DNA of 7,547 nucleotides from Thermoplasmata archaeon (GCA_020343715.1 CP070808.1:1996683-2004229); one strand, 5' to 3'. Counted from the first letter of the stretch, positions 1-5,913 are shown. Notes: generated by a model not told the origin, from the sequence alone. Made by a program: numbers and translations.

Positions 1-14
1 GGATGCCCCCTCGG

Positions 15-34
15 CCCCCCTTTCCCTCGGGGGG
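15..34. repeat. G/C inverted repeat at left edge
   Basis: Six C (15-20) can pair with six G (29-34) across an 8-base loop. It lies in the gene-free left end (1-154), which otherwise shows only short AT-rich stretches (GATATA at 66-71, the TATA-like box at 125-131). It may be the 3' hairpin of a gene lying off the window, but there is no T-run after it. Confidence 0.2.
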
Positions 35-124
35 ACGTGGTGGCGGCCGAATCCAGCTTCAAACTGATATACCTTGCGTTCCCTGGGAAGGGTCGCTCTC
101 GTGGACGGTGTTTGGAGCGCAAGG

Positions 125-131
125 TTTATCC
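125..131 (+). promoter_or_regulatory. TATA-like box for the flavodoxin-like gene
   Basis: TTTATCC, preceded by AAGG (a BRE-like purine run), is centred about 27 bases before GTG 155. That spacing would place the transcription start at or next to the start codon, giving a leaderless mRNA. The same 11-mer, AAGGTTTATCC, stands before dtdA on the other strand. The assignment rests on position and sequence only. Confidence 0.5.
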
Positions 132-154
132 ATCCGTGGGGTCTCAGGCCCCTC

Positions 155-679
155 GTGACCAACCGGGTTTTCGTGGCCTTCTACTCGAGGAAGGGCCACA
201 CTAGGGAGCTGGGCCAGGCCATCTGTCAGGGCCTCGAGGGGGCCTCCGTCGACACCACCTGCCTGGAGGTGGAGCCTGAGAGGGAGGTCAACGTGCTGTC
301 AGCCAGTGCCAGCTCCTTCACTCACTCCGCGGAGCCCATCAAGGATTGCCAGGTCGACCTGGAGGGCGTGAACCTCTTCGTCCTGGGGACGCCCCTTTGG
401 GGTGGCATGCCAGCGCCCTACCTGCGGAGCCTATTGGACCGCATCGGGGACATGAAGGGGCTGCCAGTGGTCCTCTTCGCCACCTGCGCCTACGGCGACA
501 GGAACGCGGCCCATGAGCTTCGGGAGATGGTCCGCTCCAAGGGAGGCCGCCCCCTGGACTACCACCTTTGGAGGATCAGGAAGGAGGGTCCCGAGGGTCG
601 GCGCAAGGCCGCCGAGGGAGCCGTCAAGGCGGCCCTGGACATCCTTCCGACCGAGGGTACAGTGAACGCGGTGGACTAG
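155..679 (+). CDS. Flavodoxin-like FMN-binding protein
   Basis: Predicted 174-residue cytoplasmic flavodoxin-fold protein, likely an FMN-dependent electron carrier or small oxidoreductase; its partner cannot be told from the window. Residues 5-20 form the first strand and phosphate-binding loop (VFVAFYSRKGHTRELG, of the S/T-x-x-G-x-T type). Residues 74-90 (LFVLGTPLWGGMPAPYL) form the loop that packs on the isoalloxazine ring in flavodoxin-family proteins, and residues 105-114 are a further core strand and loop. The length suits a single-domain member. The frame stays open upstream to a TTG at 74 and a GTG at 101, but those starts add about 18-27 residues before the first strand and are not expected in this fold. 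GTG 155 lies about 27 bases after a TTTATCC box and has no Shine-Dalgarno site, which fits a leaderless transcript. It lies 90 bases before the isomerase gene on the same strand. The fold is fairly sure; the exact reaction is unknown. Confidence 0.8.
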   Translation: MTNRVFVAFYSRKGHTRELGQAICQGLEGASVDTTCLEVEPEREVNVLSASASSFTHSAEPIKDCQVDLEGVNLFVLGTPLWGGMPAPYLRSLLDRIGDMKGLPVVLFATCAYGDRNAAHELREMVRSKGGRPLDYHLWRIRKEGPEGRRKAAEGAVKAALDILPTEGTVNAVD

Positions 680-727
680 GCCGGGACAGGGCCCTCCAAG
701 GGTCTGATTCGTCCTAAGGTCACAAGC

Positions 728-734
728 CTTAATA
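728..734 (+). promoter_or_regulatory. TATA-like box for the MtnA-family gene
   Basis: CTTAATA is the most AT-rich stretch in the 90-base gap and lies about 25-28 bases before the Shine-Dalgarno site, implying a short leader of about 10-15 bases. It overlaps the right arm of a 5-bp inverted repeat (TAAGG 715-719 / CCTTA 727-731), which could be an operator but is short enough to be chance. Confidence 0.5.
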
Positions 735-757
735 GGTCGCCCGTCCATTCTAGGGAT

Positions 758-763
758 GGTGAT
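758..763 (+). promoter_or_regulatory. Ribosome binding site deciding the GTG start of the MtnA-family gene
   Basis: GGTGAT matches the second half of the archaeal anti-Shine-Dalgarno complement GGAGGTGAT and ends 6 bases before GTG 770. Nearby ATG triplets at 756 and 762 are out of frame, so this site supports GTG 770 as the start. Confidence 0.65.
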
Positions 764-769
764 GGGTCG

Positions 770-1780
770 GTGCGTGTAAAGACCCCCTCTGGCTACGAAG
801 ATTACCGGGCCGTCTGGATGGAGGACGACTCGGTCCAGATGATAGACCAGAGGGCCCTTCCCCACACCTTCGAGATATTCCGTGCGGAGACCTCGGACGA
901 GATCGCCTTCGCCATCAAGGACATGGTGGTCAGGGGGGCACCGGCCATCGGCGCCACCGCCGCCTACGGCGTGGCCCAGTCGGCCATCAAGGGTGGCTCC
1001 CTCGACGAGGCCGCGAACAAGATTATCTCCACGCGACCCACTGCCAACGACCTGTTCTTCGCCGTCCGCAACGTTGCCGACATGATAGAATCAGGGATGG
1101 ACCCCCAGATGGCCGCAGATCAGTACGTGGATACCATAGTGGAGCAGTGCCGCGCCATCGGCGAGGTGGGCGCTGAGGTCATACCCGACGGGGGCAACGT
1201 GCTGACCCATTGCAACGCTGGCGCCCTGGCCACCGTGGACCACGGGACGGCCCTGGCCCCCATGCGCGCGGCGGCGAAGGGGGGAAAGGAGTTCTTCGTC
1301 TTCGTGGACGAGACACGACCCCGCCTCCAGGGTGCCAAGCTGACGGCTTGGGAGCTGATGAACGAGGAAATACCTCACGCCATCATCGCCGACAACGCAG
1401 CAGGGTTCTACATGGGCTCCGGCGAGATCGACGTGGTCATCGTGGGCGCCGACCGCATTTGCGGCAACGGCGACTTCGCCAACAAGATCGGGACCTACAC
1501 CAAGGCGCTGCTGGCCCGGGCCCACGAGATACCCTTCTTCGTGGCGGCCCCTGTGTCCACCTTCGACTTCGAGCTGGAGTCGGGTGCCGACATACCCATC
1601 GAGGAGAGGGACACCAAGGAGGTGCTGTTCATGGGCGAGTACCGGGTGGCCCCCGAGGGGGTCGAGGCCCTGAACCCCGCCTTCGATGTGACCCCTGCCT
1701 CCCTGGTGACGGGGATAATAACCGACAGGGGGATCATCACACCCGACGAGATCGACCCTGACCAGCTTAGGTTGTACTAA
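770..1780 (+). CDS. mtnA: S-methyl-5-thioribose-1-phosphate isomerase family protein (MtnA-like)
   Basis: 336-residue cytoplasmic aldose-ketose isomerase of the eIF2B-alpha/MtnA family. MtnA converts 5-methylthioribose 1-phosphate to 5-methylthioribulose 1-phosphate in methionine salvage. Family signatures are present in order: MIDQRALP near residue 24, VVRGAPAIG (53-61), LTHCNAGALAT with catalytic-type Cys148, VDETRPRLQGAKLTAWEL, IADNAAG, and GADRI with catalytic-type Asp228 followed by NGDFANKIGTY. The C-terminal part PAFDVTPASLVTGIITDRG is also typical. Length is normal for the family and no key residue is missing. The GTG start is fixed by a GGTGAT ribosome site. No other methionine-salvage gene lies in the window, so the physiological substrate could instead be a related 5-deoxy- or ribose-phosphate ester; archaeal ribose-1,5-bisphosphate isomerases are distant relatives but the motifs here favour MtnA. 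It converges with the propeller gene across a 55-base gap. Confidence 0.92.
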   Translation: MRVKTPSGYEDYRAVWMEDDSVQMIDQRALPHTFEIFRAETSDEIAFAIKDMVVRGAPAIGATAAYGVAQSAIKGGSLDEAANKIISTRPTANDLFFAVRNVADMIESGMDPQMAADQYVDTIVEQCRAIGEVGAEVIPDGGNVLTHCNAGALATVDHGTALAPMRAAAKGGKEFFVFVDETRPRLQGAKLTAWELMNEEIPHAIIADNAAGFYMGSGEIDVVIVGADRICGNGDFANKIGTYTKALLARAHEIPFFVAAPVSTFDFELESGADIPIEERDTKEVLFMGEYRVAPEGVEALNPAFDVTPASLVTGIITDRGIITPDEIDPDQLRLY

Positions 1781-1835
1781 GGGTCCAAAGGGCTGTTGAT
1801 TAGAACTACTGGAGAGGTGGACCGCGCGTGTTGCG

Positions 1836-3821
1836 CTAGAACCGCTTCCTCTTTTTCTTCTTTTTCTTCTTCTGGCCGGTCTTGGCCTGGGCCAGTTCGG
1901 CCTGCATGTCCTTGCCCAGGACCTCCTCCAGTTGGGAGACTATCCTCTCAGACACCGCGATGACCTCGTCGTAGTCCTTCTCCTGCCTGGCGACCTTCGC
2001 GGCCTTCAGATCCGCCGTCAGACCGGAGATGTCCGTCCCTTCCTTGTGGGCGGCCTTCGCCTCGTCCACGGCGAAGGTCATGACCGCCTCGCTTATGCAG
2101 TTCCTGCACTCACCGGTCTCCGCGTCCCACGCCGCCTCCCCGCACTTGGGGCAGACATCCTGAAGCTCCTCATCCATGTCCTCCGAGGGTTCAGCGACCT
2201 CGTCGTCCTCGCCCTCGGTGTAGAGGCCCACGGGTATCTCCTCGGGCGGCTCGCCCAAGGCCTCCAGTCGGTCGTCCTCCTCGGACTTGCCCTCGGCATC
2301 GGGCTCGGGCTCCTCGGGGGGCGTCTCCAGCCCCTCATCGGACGGTACCTCGGCATTGGCGGCCTCACCGGCCTCCTCGGCACCGCCCATCTCGGCCACC
2401 TCCTCGCCGATCTCGTCGGCCAGGTCCTCGGCCAGCCCGGGCTCGACCTCCTCCTCCGGGATGTCCAGCTCGGCAGGGGGCTCCTCCTCGGGGACCTCCT
2501 TGCCCAGCATCCTGTCCACGGCGGTCTCGTCGGTGTCCACGGGGCCTCCCAGGCTGGAAGCGAACAGCTCATCCTCCACCGCCGGGGTCCCCTTATCGAT
2601 GGTCTCCTCGGCGGCGGCCTTCGCCTGCTGACCATAGAAAATGACCCTCTCCAGCTTGCCGGCTTCCATGTCCCTCTTGGCCTTCTCCAGGTATCGGAGG
2701 GCCTTGCGCATGTCCAGGGCCCCGTTGTCCTCGATGAGGCCGTTCACCTCGGCCATTATGGAGGTGGCCCTGTCGCCGACGGTGGACTTGTGGGTCTTCT
2801 GGGCCAGGGACTGGGCCTCTAAGGCGAGGCGGATCGCCTCCCCGTTCTGGCCCTCAGTAATCAGCTCGCCGGCGTGGCGGTGCATGTCCTGGGCCTCCGA
2901 GATGTCCACATTATCGGATATGACCTTCTCGAGGGTCTGCTGGCAGGCCTCGAGGACCACGTTGGCCAGGTCGCTGTTGTCGAAGAGCTGGGACCTGTTG
3001 TCCTTGGTGGCCACGGCCACGGTGATGCCGTCGTCGGCTATCGTCCCCTCCCAGATCTCCTCGGGGAGACGTCTCATGAAAAGAAGGGACCCGGTCGGGT
3101 CCACGTACTGTAGGAAGTTGTTGTCGGTGAAGACGGCGGTCAGCTCCCCTCCCTGGATCAGCTTGAGGCCCTTGGAGCTCCCGCCCATGTGGAACCTCCA
3201 CGCCTCCTCGCCGTAGGCGTTGATGCAGATGAGCAGAGTGTCCTTGGCGGCCACCAGGGTCTTGTCCCCGGAGTCCGCCACGGCGACGTTGGTGACGGTG
3301 CCGCCGGCCTTCCGTGACCACTTCTCGTTGCCGCCCGAGTCGTATGCGTGGACGCTGCCGTCCTCGCAGCCGGCCACCACGAGACTACCGTCACCGGATA
3401 CCGCCAGGTCGATGACAGGTCCGCCCACTCGCTGCTTCCAGAGGAGCTTCCCCCTCTTGTCCAGGTAGTAAAGGGTGCCCCTCCAGGAGCCGGCCGCCAC
3501 GTACTCGCCGTCGGCGGAGACGCCCACGGCCCTCACGTAGTTCTCCGTCTTGTATCGCCAGGCCAACTTCCCGGTGGACTTGATGGCGTAGATGTACCGG
3601 TCGTACGAGCCTACCACGGTAAGCTCGCCATCGTCGGAGATGGAGATGCCCTTGACGTAGTCGGAGGTCTTGTGCCTCCAAACGACCTCCCCCGTCCTGT
3701 CGAGGGCGTAGGCTATGCTGTCCCACGAACCGAGGACCAACAACTGGCCGTCCCTAGATAGGCACGCGGCCCAGACGTTGTCGTCCGTCTTGTATTCCCA
3801 TACGGGTTCGAGGTCTCCCAT
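1836..3821 (-). CDS. Modular protein: seven-bladed beta-propeller, helical region, acidic linker, zinc ribbon, poly-lysine tail
   Basis: I do not recognise a named family for the whole protein (661 residues from ATG 3821). Residues about 6-284 are seven back-to-back units of almost exactly 40 residues, with a consensus like W-x-Y-K-T ... V-S-x-D-G-x-x-V-V-G-S ... I-Y-A-x-D-x-x-G-K. They predict a closed seven-bladed propeller of the PQQ-like/WD type. Blades 5-7 are more diverged. Then come amphipathic helices (about 290-415, probable coiled coil or TPR-like), a Glu/Asp/Pro-rich disordered stretch (about 415-550), a small zinc ribbon (CPKC-x11-CRNC), more helices, and a C-terminus of seven Lys then RKRF. 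No signal peptide or membrane segment is seen, so it is probably a cytoplasmic scaffold or sensor; that role is inference. The frame reaches GTG 3833, but ATG 3821 follows a GGGGAGG site and is preferred. Confidence 0.9.
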   Translation of the reverse strand: MGDLEPVWEYKTDDNVWAACLSRDGQLLVLGSWDSIAYALDRTGEVVWRHKTSDYVKGISISDDGELTVVGSYDRYIYAIKSTGKLAWRYKTENYVRAVGVSADGEYVAAGSWRGTLYYLDKRGKLLWKQRVGGPVIDLAVSGDGSLVVAGCEDGSVHAYDSGGNEKWSRKAGGTVTNVAVADSGDKTLVAAKDTLLICINAYGEEAWRFHMGGSSKGLKLIQGGELTAVFTDNNFLQYVDPTGSLLFMRRLPEEIWEGTIADDGITVAVATKDNRSQLFDNSDLANVVLEACQQTLEKVISDNVDISEAQDMHRHAGELITEGQNGEAIRLALEAQSLAQKTHKSTVGDRATSIMAEVNGLIEDNGALDMRKALRYLEKAKRDMEAGKLERVIFYGQQAKAAAEETIDKGTPAVEDELFASSLGGPVDTDETAVDRMLGKEVPEEEPPAELDIPEEEVEPGLAEDLADEIGEEVAEMGGAEEAGEAANAEVPSDEGLETPPEEPEPDAEGKSEEDDRLEALGEPPEEIPVGLYTEGEDDEVAEPSEDMDEELQDVCPKCGEAAWDAETGECRNCISEAVMTFAVDEAKAAHKEGTDISGLTADLKAAKVARQEKDYDEVIAVSERIVSQLEEVLGKDMQAELAQAKTGQKKKKKKKRKRF

Positions 3822-3824
3822 CAG

Positions 3825-3831
3825 CCTCCCC
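3825..3831 (-). promoter_or_regulatory. Ribosome binding site deciding the start of the propeller gene
   Basis: On the minus strand GGGGAGG is followed by CTG and then ATG 3821. The alternative in-frame GTG at 3833 overlaps the upstream side of this site and has no such motif of its own, so ATG 3821 is the better start. Confidence 0.6.
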
Positions 3832-3863
3832 ACTCAGTCGATTTGCGTAAATCCATGGGCACA

Positions 3864-3871
3864 CTTAAACG
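3864..3871 (-). promoter_or_regulatory. TATA-like box for the propeller gene
   Basis: CGTTTAAG on the minus strand lies about 45 bases before ATG 3821. That puts the likely transcription start near 3840 and gives a leader of roughly 20 bases that contains the ribosome binding site. Confidence 0.45.
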
Positions 3872-3908
3872 TTGCTGTACCAGTATCAAGACTGTTATCA
3901 AGAATCTC

Positions 3909-3922
3909 GGGTGCTGGCACCC
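3909..3922. repeat. Perfect inverted repeat GGGTGC-TG-GCACCC
   Basis: A perfect 6-bp inverted repeat with a 2-base centre in the divergent intergenic region. The 2-base centre favours a dimeric protein-binding site over an RNA hairpin. Its right half, GCACCC, recurs at 3976-3981. Confidence 0.45.
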
Positions 3923-3937
3923 CCTGATTTTCGTTCA

Positions 3938-3956
3938 CCAATCGGAGAACGATTGG
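3938..3956. repeat. Perfect 7-bp inverted repeat CCAATCG-GAGAA-CGATTGG
   Basis: Seven perfectly complementary bases on each side of a 5-base spacer, ending 8 bases before the TTTTAAA box. It could be a regulator site next to the promoter of the small ORF, or a hairpin in a transcript from the other direction. Confidence 0.5.
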
Positions 3957-3963
3957 GTTCGCC

Positions 3964-3970
3964 TTTTAAA
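3964..3970 (+). promoter_or_regulatory. TATA-like box upstream of the small ORF
   Basis: TTTTAAA is the strongest AT-rich box in this gap. Transcription would start near 3992, about 12 bases before ATG 4004 and just at the GAGGA motif (3993-3997). TTTAAA reads the same on both strands, so the direction is not certain. Confidence 0.45.
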
Positions 3971-4003
3971 GGGTAGCACCCGTTTGATATTCGAGGACCA
4001 TCC

Positions 4004-4102
4004 ATGTCTCTGTCCCACTCATACGTATTATCCGAGAACAACGAGCTGGTCAAGGTGACCGATAGGGGTTACGAGTACACCGGCATGTTCATCGAGGACT
4101 GA
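4004..4102 (+). CDS. Possible 32-residue small protein
   Basis: ATG 4004 opens a 32-codon frame ending at TGA 4100-4102. In its favour: a GAGGA ribosome site ends 6 bases before the ATG, a TTTTAAA box stands about 37 bases upstream, and it occupies an otherwise empty gap. The product is hydrophilic and mildly acidic; its middle (ELVKVTDRGYEYTGMF) resembles the wing region of winged-helix regulators (LV-x-V/L-T-x-x-G-x-E-Y). It could therefore be a remnant of a regulator gene or a genuine small protein. No cysteine pairs or membrane segment are seen. The frame closes with TAG at 3974 upstream, so it is not the tail of a longer open frame. I cannot assign a function, and the frame could be chance. 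Confidence 0.35.
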   Translation: MSLSHSYVLSENNELVKVTDRGYEYTGMFIED

Positions 4103-4133
4103 TGTCAGAGGGGACCGGGAAGGGCTCAGCTAC

Positions 4134-4140
4134 TTGTTTT
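4134..4140 (+). terminator. Possible T-rich terminator after the small ORF
   Basis: TTGTTTT lies 32 bases after the small ORF's stop and before the converging kptA stop. Archaeal termination often uses T-runs, and this is a rare T-run in a G+C-rich window. It is short, so support is weak. Confidence 0.25.
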
Positions 4141-4171
4141 GCACATATTGGCGAGCCTGGCTGCCGTCGCC

Positions 4172-4804
4172 TCAGTCGTCGTAGTCGTTGATGCGCTCCC
4201 GACGGGGGGCCATCCTCTCGGGGGTGGGGGGCATGACGAAGTCGTCCGGCTCAACGGCGATCTCGACGAAGTCAGGAGGGACGCCCCGGGTGACGAACAC
4301 GGTGGGGCCAGCCTGGCCTATGTAGACATCAGCCAGTAGCGCCGCGGCAGCGTCCACCTCCAGTATCTGGGGGTCCTCGGTCCTGTGGACCCCGGCGTTG
4401 TAGGCGTCCTGGTATGTGAGGGACAGGTGCACGTACCTTCGGTCGGTCGGGGTTATACCGTTCTCCAACAGGATGTCCACCTCCTCCTGGGTGGAGGGGT
4501 AGAACAGGCTGTTGGGGACTCCGTGGGTGGAGTGGTCCAGCTCGATGTCCACGCTGTGGCCGTACGTGGCCCGGATCCTGTTGTCCTCCACCTGATACCT
4601 GCCCTTGGGGTCGGTGTCGGCGATGGCCTTCAGATGGTGGATCCTGAGCCAATGGAGGTTCCTCTTCCTCCTCCTGACCTCCTCGGTCACGTCCCGGATG
4701 TCCACCCATCCGTTCAGGTCCATCTCCAGGTCGAACTTCTCAGGGAAGTGGCGAAGGACACCCGCCAGTATCCGACCCACGCTGTTCAGCTCCTCCTCTG
4801 ACAT
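4172..4804 (-). CDS. kptA: RNA 2'-phosphotransferase (Tpt1/KptA family)
   Basis: KptA/Tpt1 moves an internal RNA 2'-phosphate to NAD+, releasing nicotinamide and ADP-ribose 1'',2''-cyclic phosphate; in eukaryotes this finishes tRNA splicing, while the archaeal role is less settled. Numbered from ATG 4804 (210 residues): LAGVLRHFPEKF carries the R18-H19 pair, NGWVDI (31-36) and DPKGRY (65-70) follow, NRIRATYGHS (75-84) is the RNA/NAD-binding core, and VHLS (125-128), R141 and ILEVDA then VPP (175-177) complete the ADP-ribosyltransferase-like domain. The bacterial LYHGT motif reads LFYPST here; Tyr in place of His is, from memory, usual in euryarchaeal members. The tail after about 190 is Pro/Arg-rich and ends in acidic residues. 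The same frame continues upstream with a typical zinc ribbon (see 4805-4888) but without a standard start codon, so the true N-terminus is uncertain. It is 190 bases downstream of dtdA. Confidence 0.92.
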   Translation of the reverse strand: MSEEELNSVGRILAGVLRHFPEKFDLEMDLNGWVDIRDVTEEVRRRKRNLHWLRIHHLKAIADTDPKGRYQVEDNRIRATYGHSVDIELDHSTHGVPNSLFYPSTQEEVDILLENGITPTDRRYVHLSLTYQDAYNAGVHRTEDPQILEVDAAAALLADVYIGQAGPTVFVTRGVPPDFVEIAVEPDDFVMPPTPERMAPRRERINDYDD

Positions 4805-4888
4805 CAGGAACTTGCCCTCTTCTCCACAGACGGGGCAGTCCTCGCCCCTATATGCACCATGCTGGCTACAGTTCTTGAGCGTGTCGAT
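4805..4888 (-). other. In-frame zinc-ribbon extension of KptA lacking a standard start codon
   Basis: Reading kptA's frame upstream of ATG 4804 gives a well-formed treble-clef-like motif, CSQHGAYRGEDCPVCG (C-x2-H-x7-C-x2-C), running straight into the KptA body. Euryarchaeal KptA proteins commonly carry such a ribbon at the N-terminus, so this is very likely coding. Between the upstream in-frame TGA (about 4912) and ATG 4804 there is no ATG, GTG or TTG. The best candidate is ATC 4888, which would start 6 residues before the first Cys and follows GAGGAGCGG, a Shine-Dalgarno-like stretch. This means non-standard initiation, a point mutation or base-call error (ATG to ATC), or a frameshift near the start. 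Confidence 0.7.
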
Positions 4889-4951
4889 CCGCTCCTCGCG
4901 TGGCGACCCTCAAGGAGTCGCCTGGGGATTCCTCCCAAGGCCCTTTACGTC

Positions 4952-4959
4952 TTTAAACG
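4952..4959 (-). promoter_or_regulatory. TATA-like box for kptA
   Basis: CGTTTAAA on the minus strand lies in the gap after dtdA, with a predicted transcription start near 4929. The leader to ATC 4888 would be about 40 bases, and to ATG 4804 about 125 bases. Other genes here have short leaders, which favours initiation upstream of ATG 4804. Confidence 0.45.
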
Positions 4960-4994
4960 TTTCTCTGGAATCTGGCAGCGGGGAGGACGGGTAG

Positions 4995-5843
4995 TCAGCC
5001 CTGGACGGGGAGGTCAGGGAGGTCCCGCTCCCTGACTATGCTCATGTCCCTGCCCTCGAAGAACTCGGTAAGCCGCCTGACCTCGGGCTTCGGCATCGCC
5101 TTTCGGTGGAAGTACACCATCCTCGACTCGCACACGAAGTCCAGCATCTTGTCCAGGGTCTGGGTCCCCAGGGCGGCGATGGCGTGGGACGGGATCATGT
5201 GGGAGTAGCAGACGTCCTTCTTGAGCGCCACATCGGTGTGGCGCGGTGCGTAGTGTCCACCGCCCACGCCCACCAGCACGTGCCCGCTGGCGCCAGGGAC
5301 CGAATCCAAGACTGTCCTGGCAATCACCTCCGCAGGGGCCCTCTCCCTCCAGGCCTCCTCGTCGGAGCCGATCTCGATGAAGAAGGTTGGGGAGTTTAGG
5401 TACGGCCCGTGGTGGGTCACCTCGAAGCTCACCTGGTGGTCCAGTTCGGCCTCCTTGGCAAGAAGGCGCATGCTGCGCAGGGCCCTGGTCATACCGCCGG
5501 GACAGGAGTGCACCAATTGCCGGAAGTAGCCACCGAACTTGGCGTGGGAGAAGTTGCCGATGGGATGGACGGTTAGGGACCGAAGACCCGTCTTGGAGCT
5601 ATGTCGTGACAGGTACACCACCACCTGGTGCTGGACGCCGATGGCGTTGAACACCTCGGCGTCCAGGTTGTTGCGGTACAGGGACTCGTCCCCGATGGTG
5701 ACCAGGTGTCCTCCATGGCCCTTGTGTACTGGGCGACCCTCGAAGGTTCCGTCCTGCTCGAAGTCCCCCAGCTCCAGCATCCTGTCCCTGATGTTGACCG
5801 AGGCCACGTCCACCTCGGAGCACACCACAAGCATGTCCCTCAT
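4995..5843 (-). CDS. dtdA: D-aminoacyl-tRNA deacylase (archaeal/plant DtdA, DTD2 type)
   Basis: Zinc-dependent enzyme that hydrolyses D-amino acids from mischarged tRNA, protecting translation; cytoplasmic. The 282-residue length is normal for the archaeal family. Signatures include YLSRHSSKTGLRSLTVHPIGN (about 77-97), SFEVTHHGPY (139-148) followed by FFIEIGSDEEAW (154-165), and VGVGGGHYAPRHT (191-203); the His-rich motifs supply the metal and catalytic residues in this family. A later SHMIPSHAI segment (214-222) is also typical. ATG 5843 follows GGGAG with a 6-base gap and is preferred over the in-frame ATG three codons later. The gene has its own TATA-like box and lies 170 bases downstream of ftsZ, so it is probably a separate unit. 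Nothing is broken or missing. Confidence 0.93.
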   Translation of the reverse strand: MRDMLVVCSEVDVASVNIRDRMLELGDFEQDGTFEGRPVHKGHGGHLVTIGDESLYRNNLDAEVFNAIGVQHQVVVYLSRHSSKTGLRSLTVHPIGNFSHAKFGGYFRQLVHSCPGGMTRALRSMRLLAKEAELDHQVSFEVTHHGPYLNSPTFFIEIGSDEEAWRERAPAEVIARTVLDSVPGASGHVLVGVGGGHYAPRHTDVALKKDVCYSHMIPSHAIAALGTQTLDKMLDFVCESRMVYFHRKAMPKPEVRRLTEFFEGRDMSIVRERDLPDLPVQG

Positions 5844-5849
5844 GCCCTG

Positions 5850-5854
5850 CTCCC
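5850..5854 (-). promoter_or_regulatory. Ribosome binding site of dtdA
   Basis: GGGAG on the minus strand, 6 bases before ATG 5843. This supports ATG 5843 over the next in-frame ATG. Confidence 0.5.
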
Positions 5855-5876
5855 GGCACCCGATGGTAGTGGGGTC

Positions 5877-5887
5877 GGATAAACCTT
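5877..5887 (-). promoter_or_regulatory. TATA-like box and BRE-like purines for dtdA
   Basis: AAGGTTTATCC on the minus strand, about 37 bases before ATG 5843, predicts a start near 5854 and a leader of about 10 bases. The 11-mer is identical to the box before the flavodoxin-like gene at 121-131, which supports both as real promoters. Confidence 0.55.
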
Positions 5888-5913
5888 CGGAGTAGGGGTT
5901 GAAGAAAGGGGGT

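Larger units (their letters stand above)
3917..3993 (+). repeat. Imperfect direct repeat pair in divergent promoter region
   Basis: Two copies, 3917-3933 and 3976-3993, follow the pattern GCACCC, then 2-3 bases, then TGAT, then T/A-TTCG. Each is preceded by GGGT a few bases upstream. They bracket an inverted repeat and the TTTTAAA box. They may be a duplicated promoter or operator element. Confidence 0.4.

Noticed and set aside
74..154. N-terminal extension of the flavodoxin-like protein from TTG 74 or GTG 101
   Set aside because: The extra residues do not resemble a signal peptide or a known domain, the flavodoxin first strand starts just after GTG 155, and the TTTATCC box lies inside the extension. 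A GATATA stretch at 66-71 keeps GTG 101 weakly possible.
1782..1823. GGTCCA / TGGACC inverted repeat in the convergent gap after mtnA
   Set aside because: Only 6 bp with a 30-base loop and no T-run; too weak to call a terminator.
1932..2822. 296-residue open frame antisense to the propeller gene
   Set aside because: It mirrors the G/C-rich codons of the real gene, has a Leu/Gly-rich composition with no domain pattern, and the opposite strand has clear repeats, a zinc ribbon and a ribosome site.
3938..3981. tRNA-like features (GGGTTCG next to paired segments)
   Set aside because: No acceptor stem, no anticodon arm and no D-loop pattern could be folded around it.
4273..4506. Loss of the HGT-motif His in KptA as a sign of a dead enzyme
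   Set aside because: The Tyr-containing variant is, as far as I recall, usual in euryarchaeal KptA, and the R-H pair, the RIRA/GHS core and the VHLS motif are intact.
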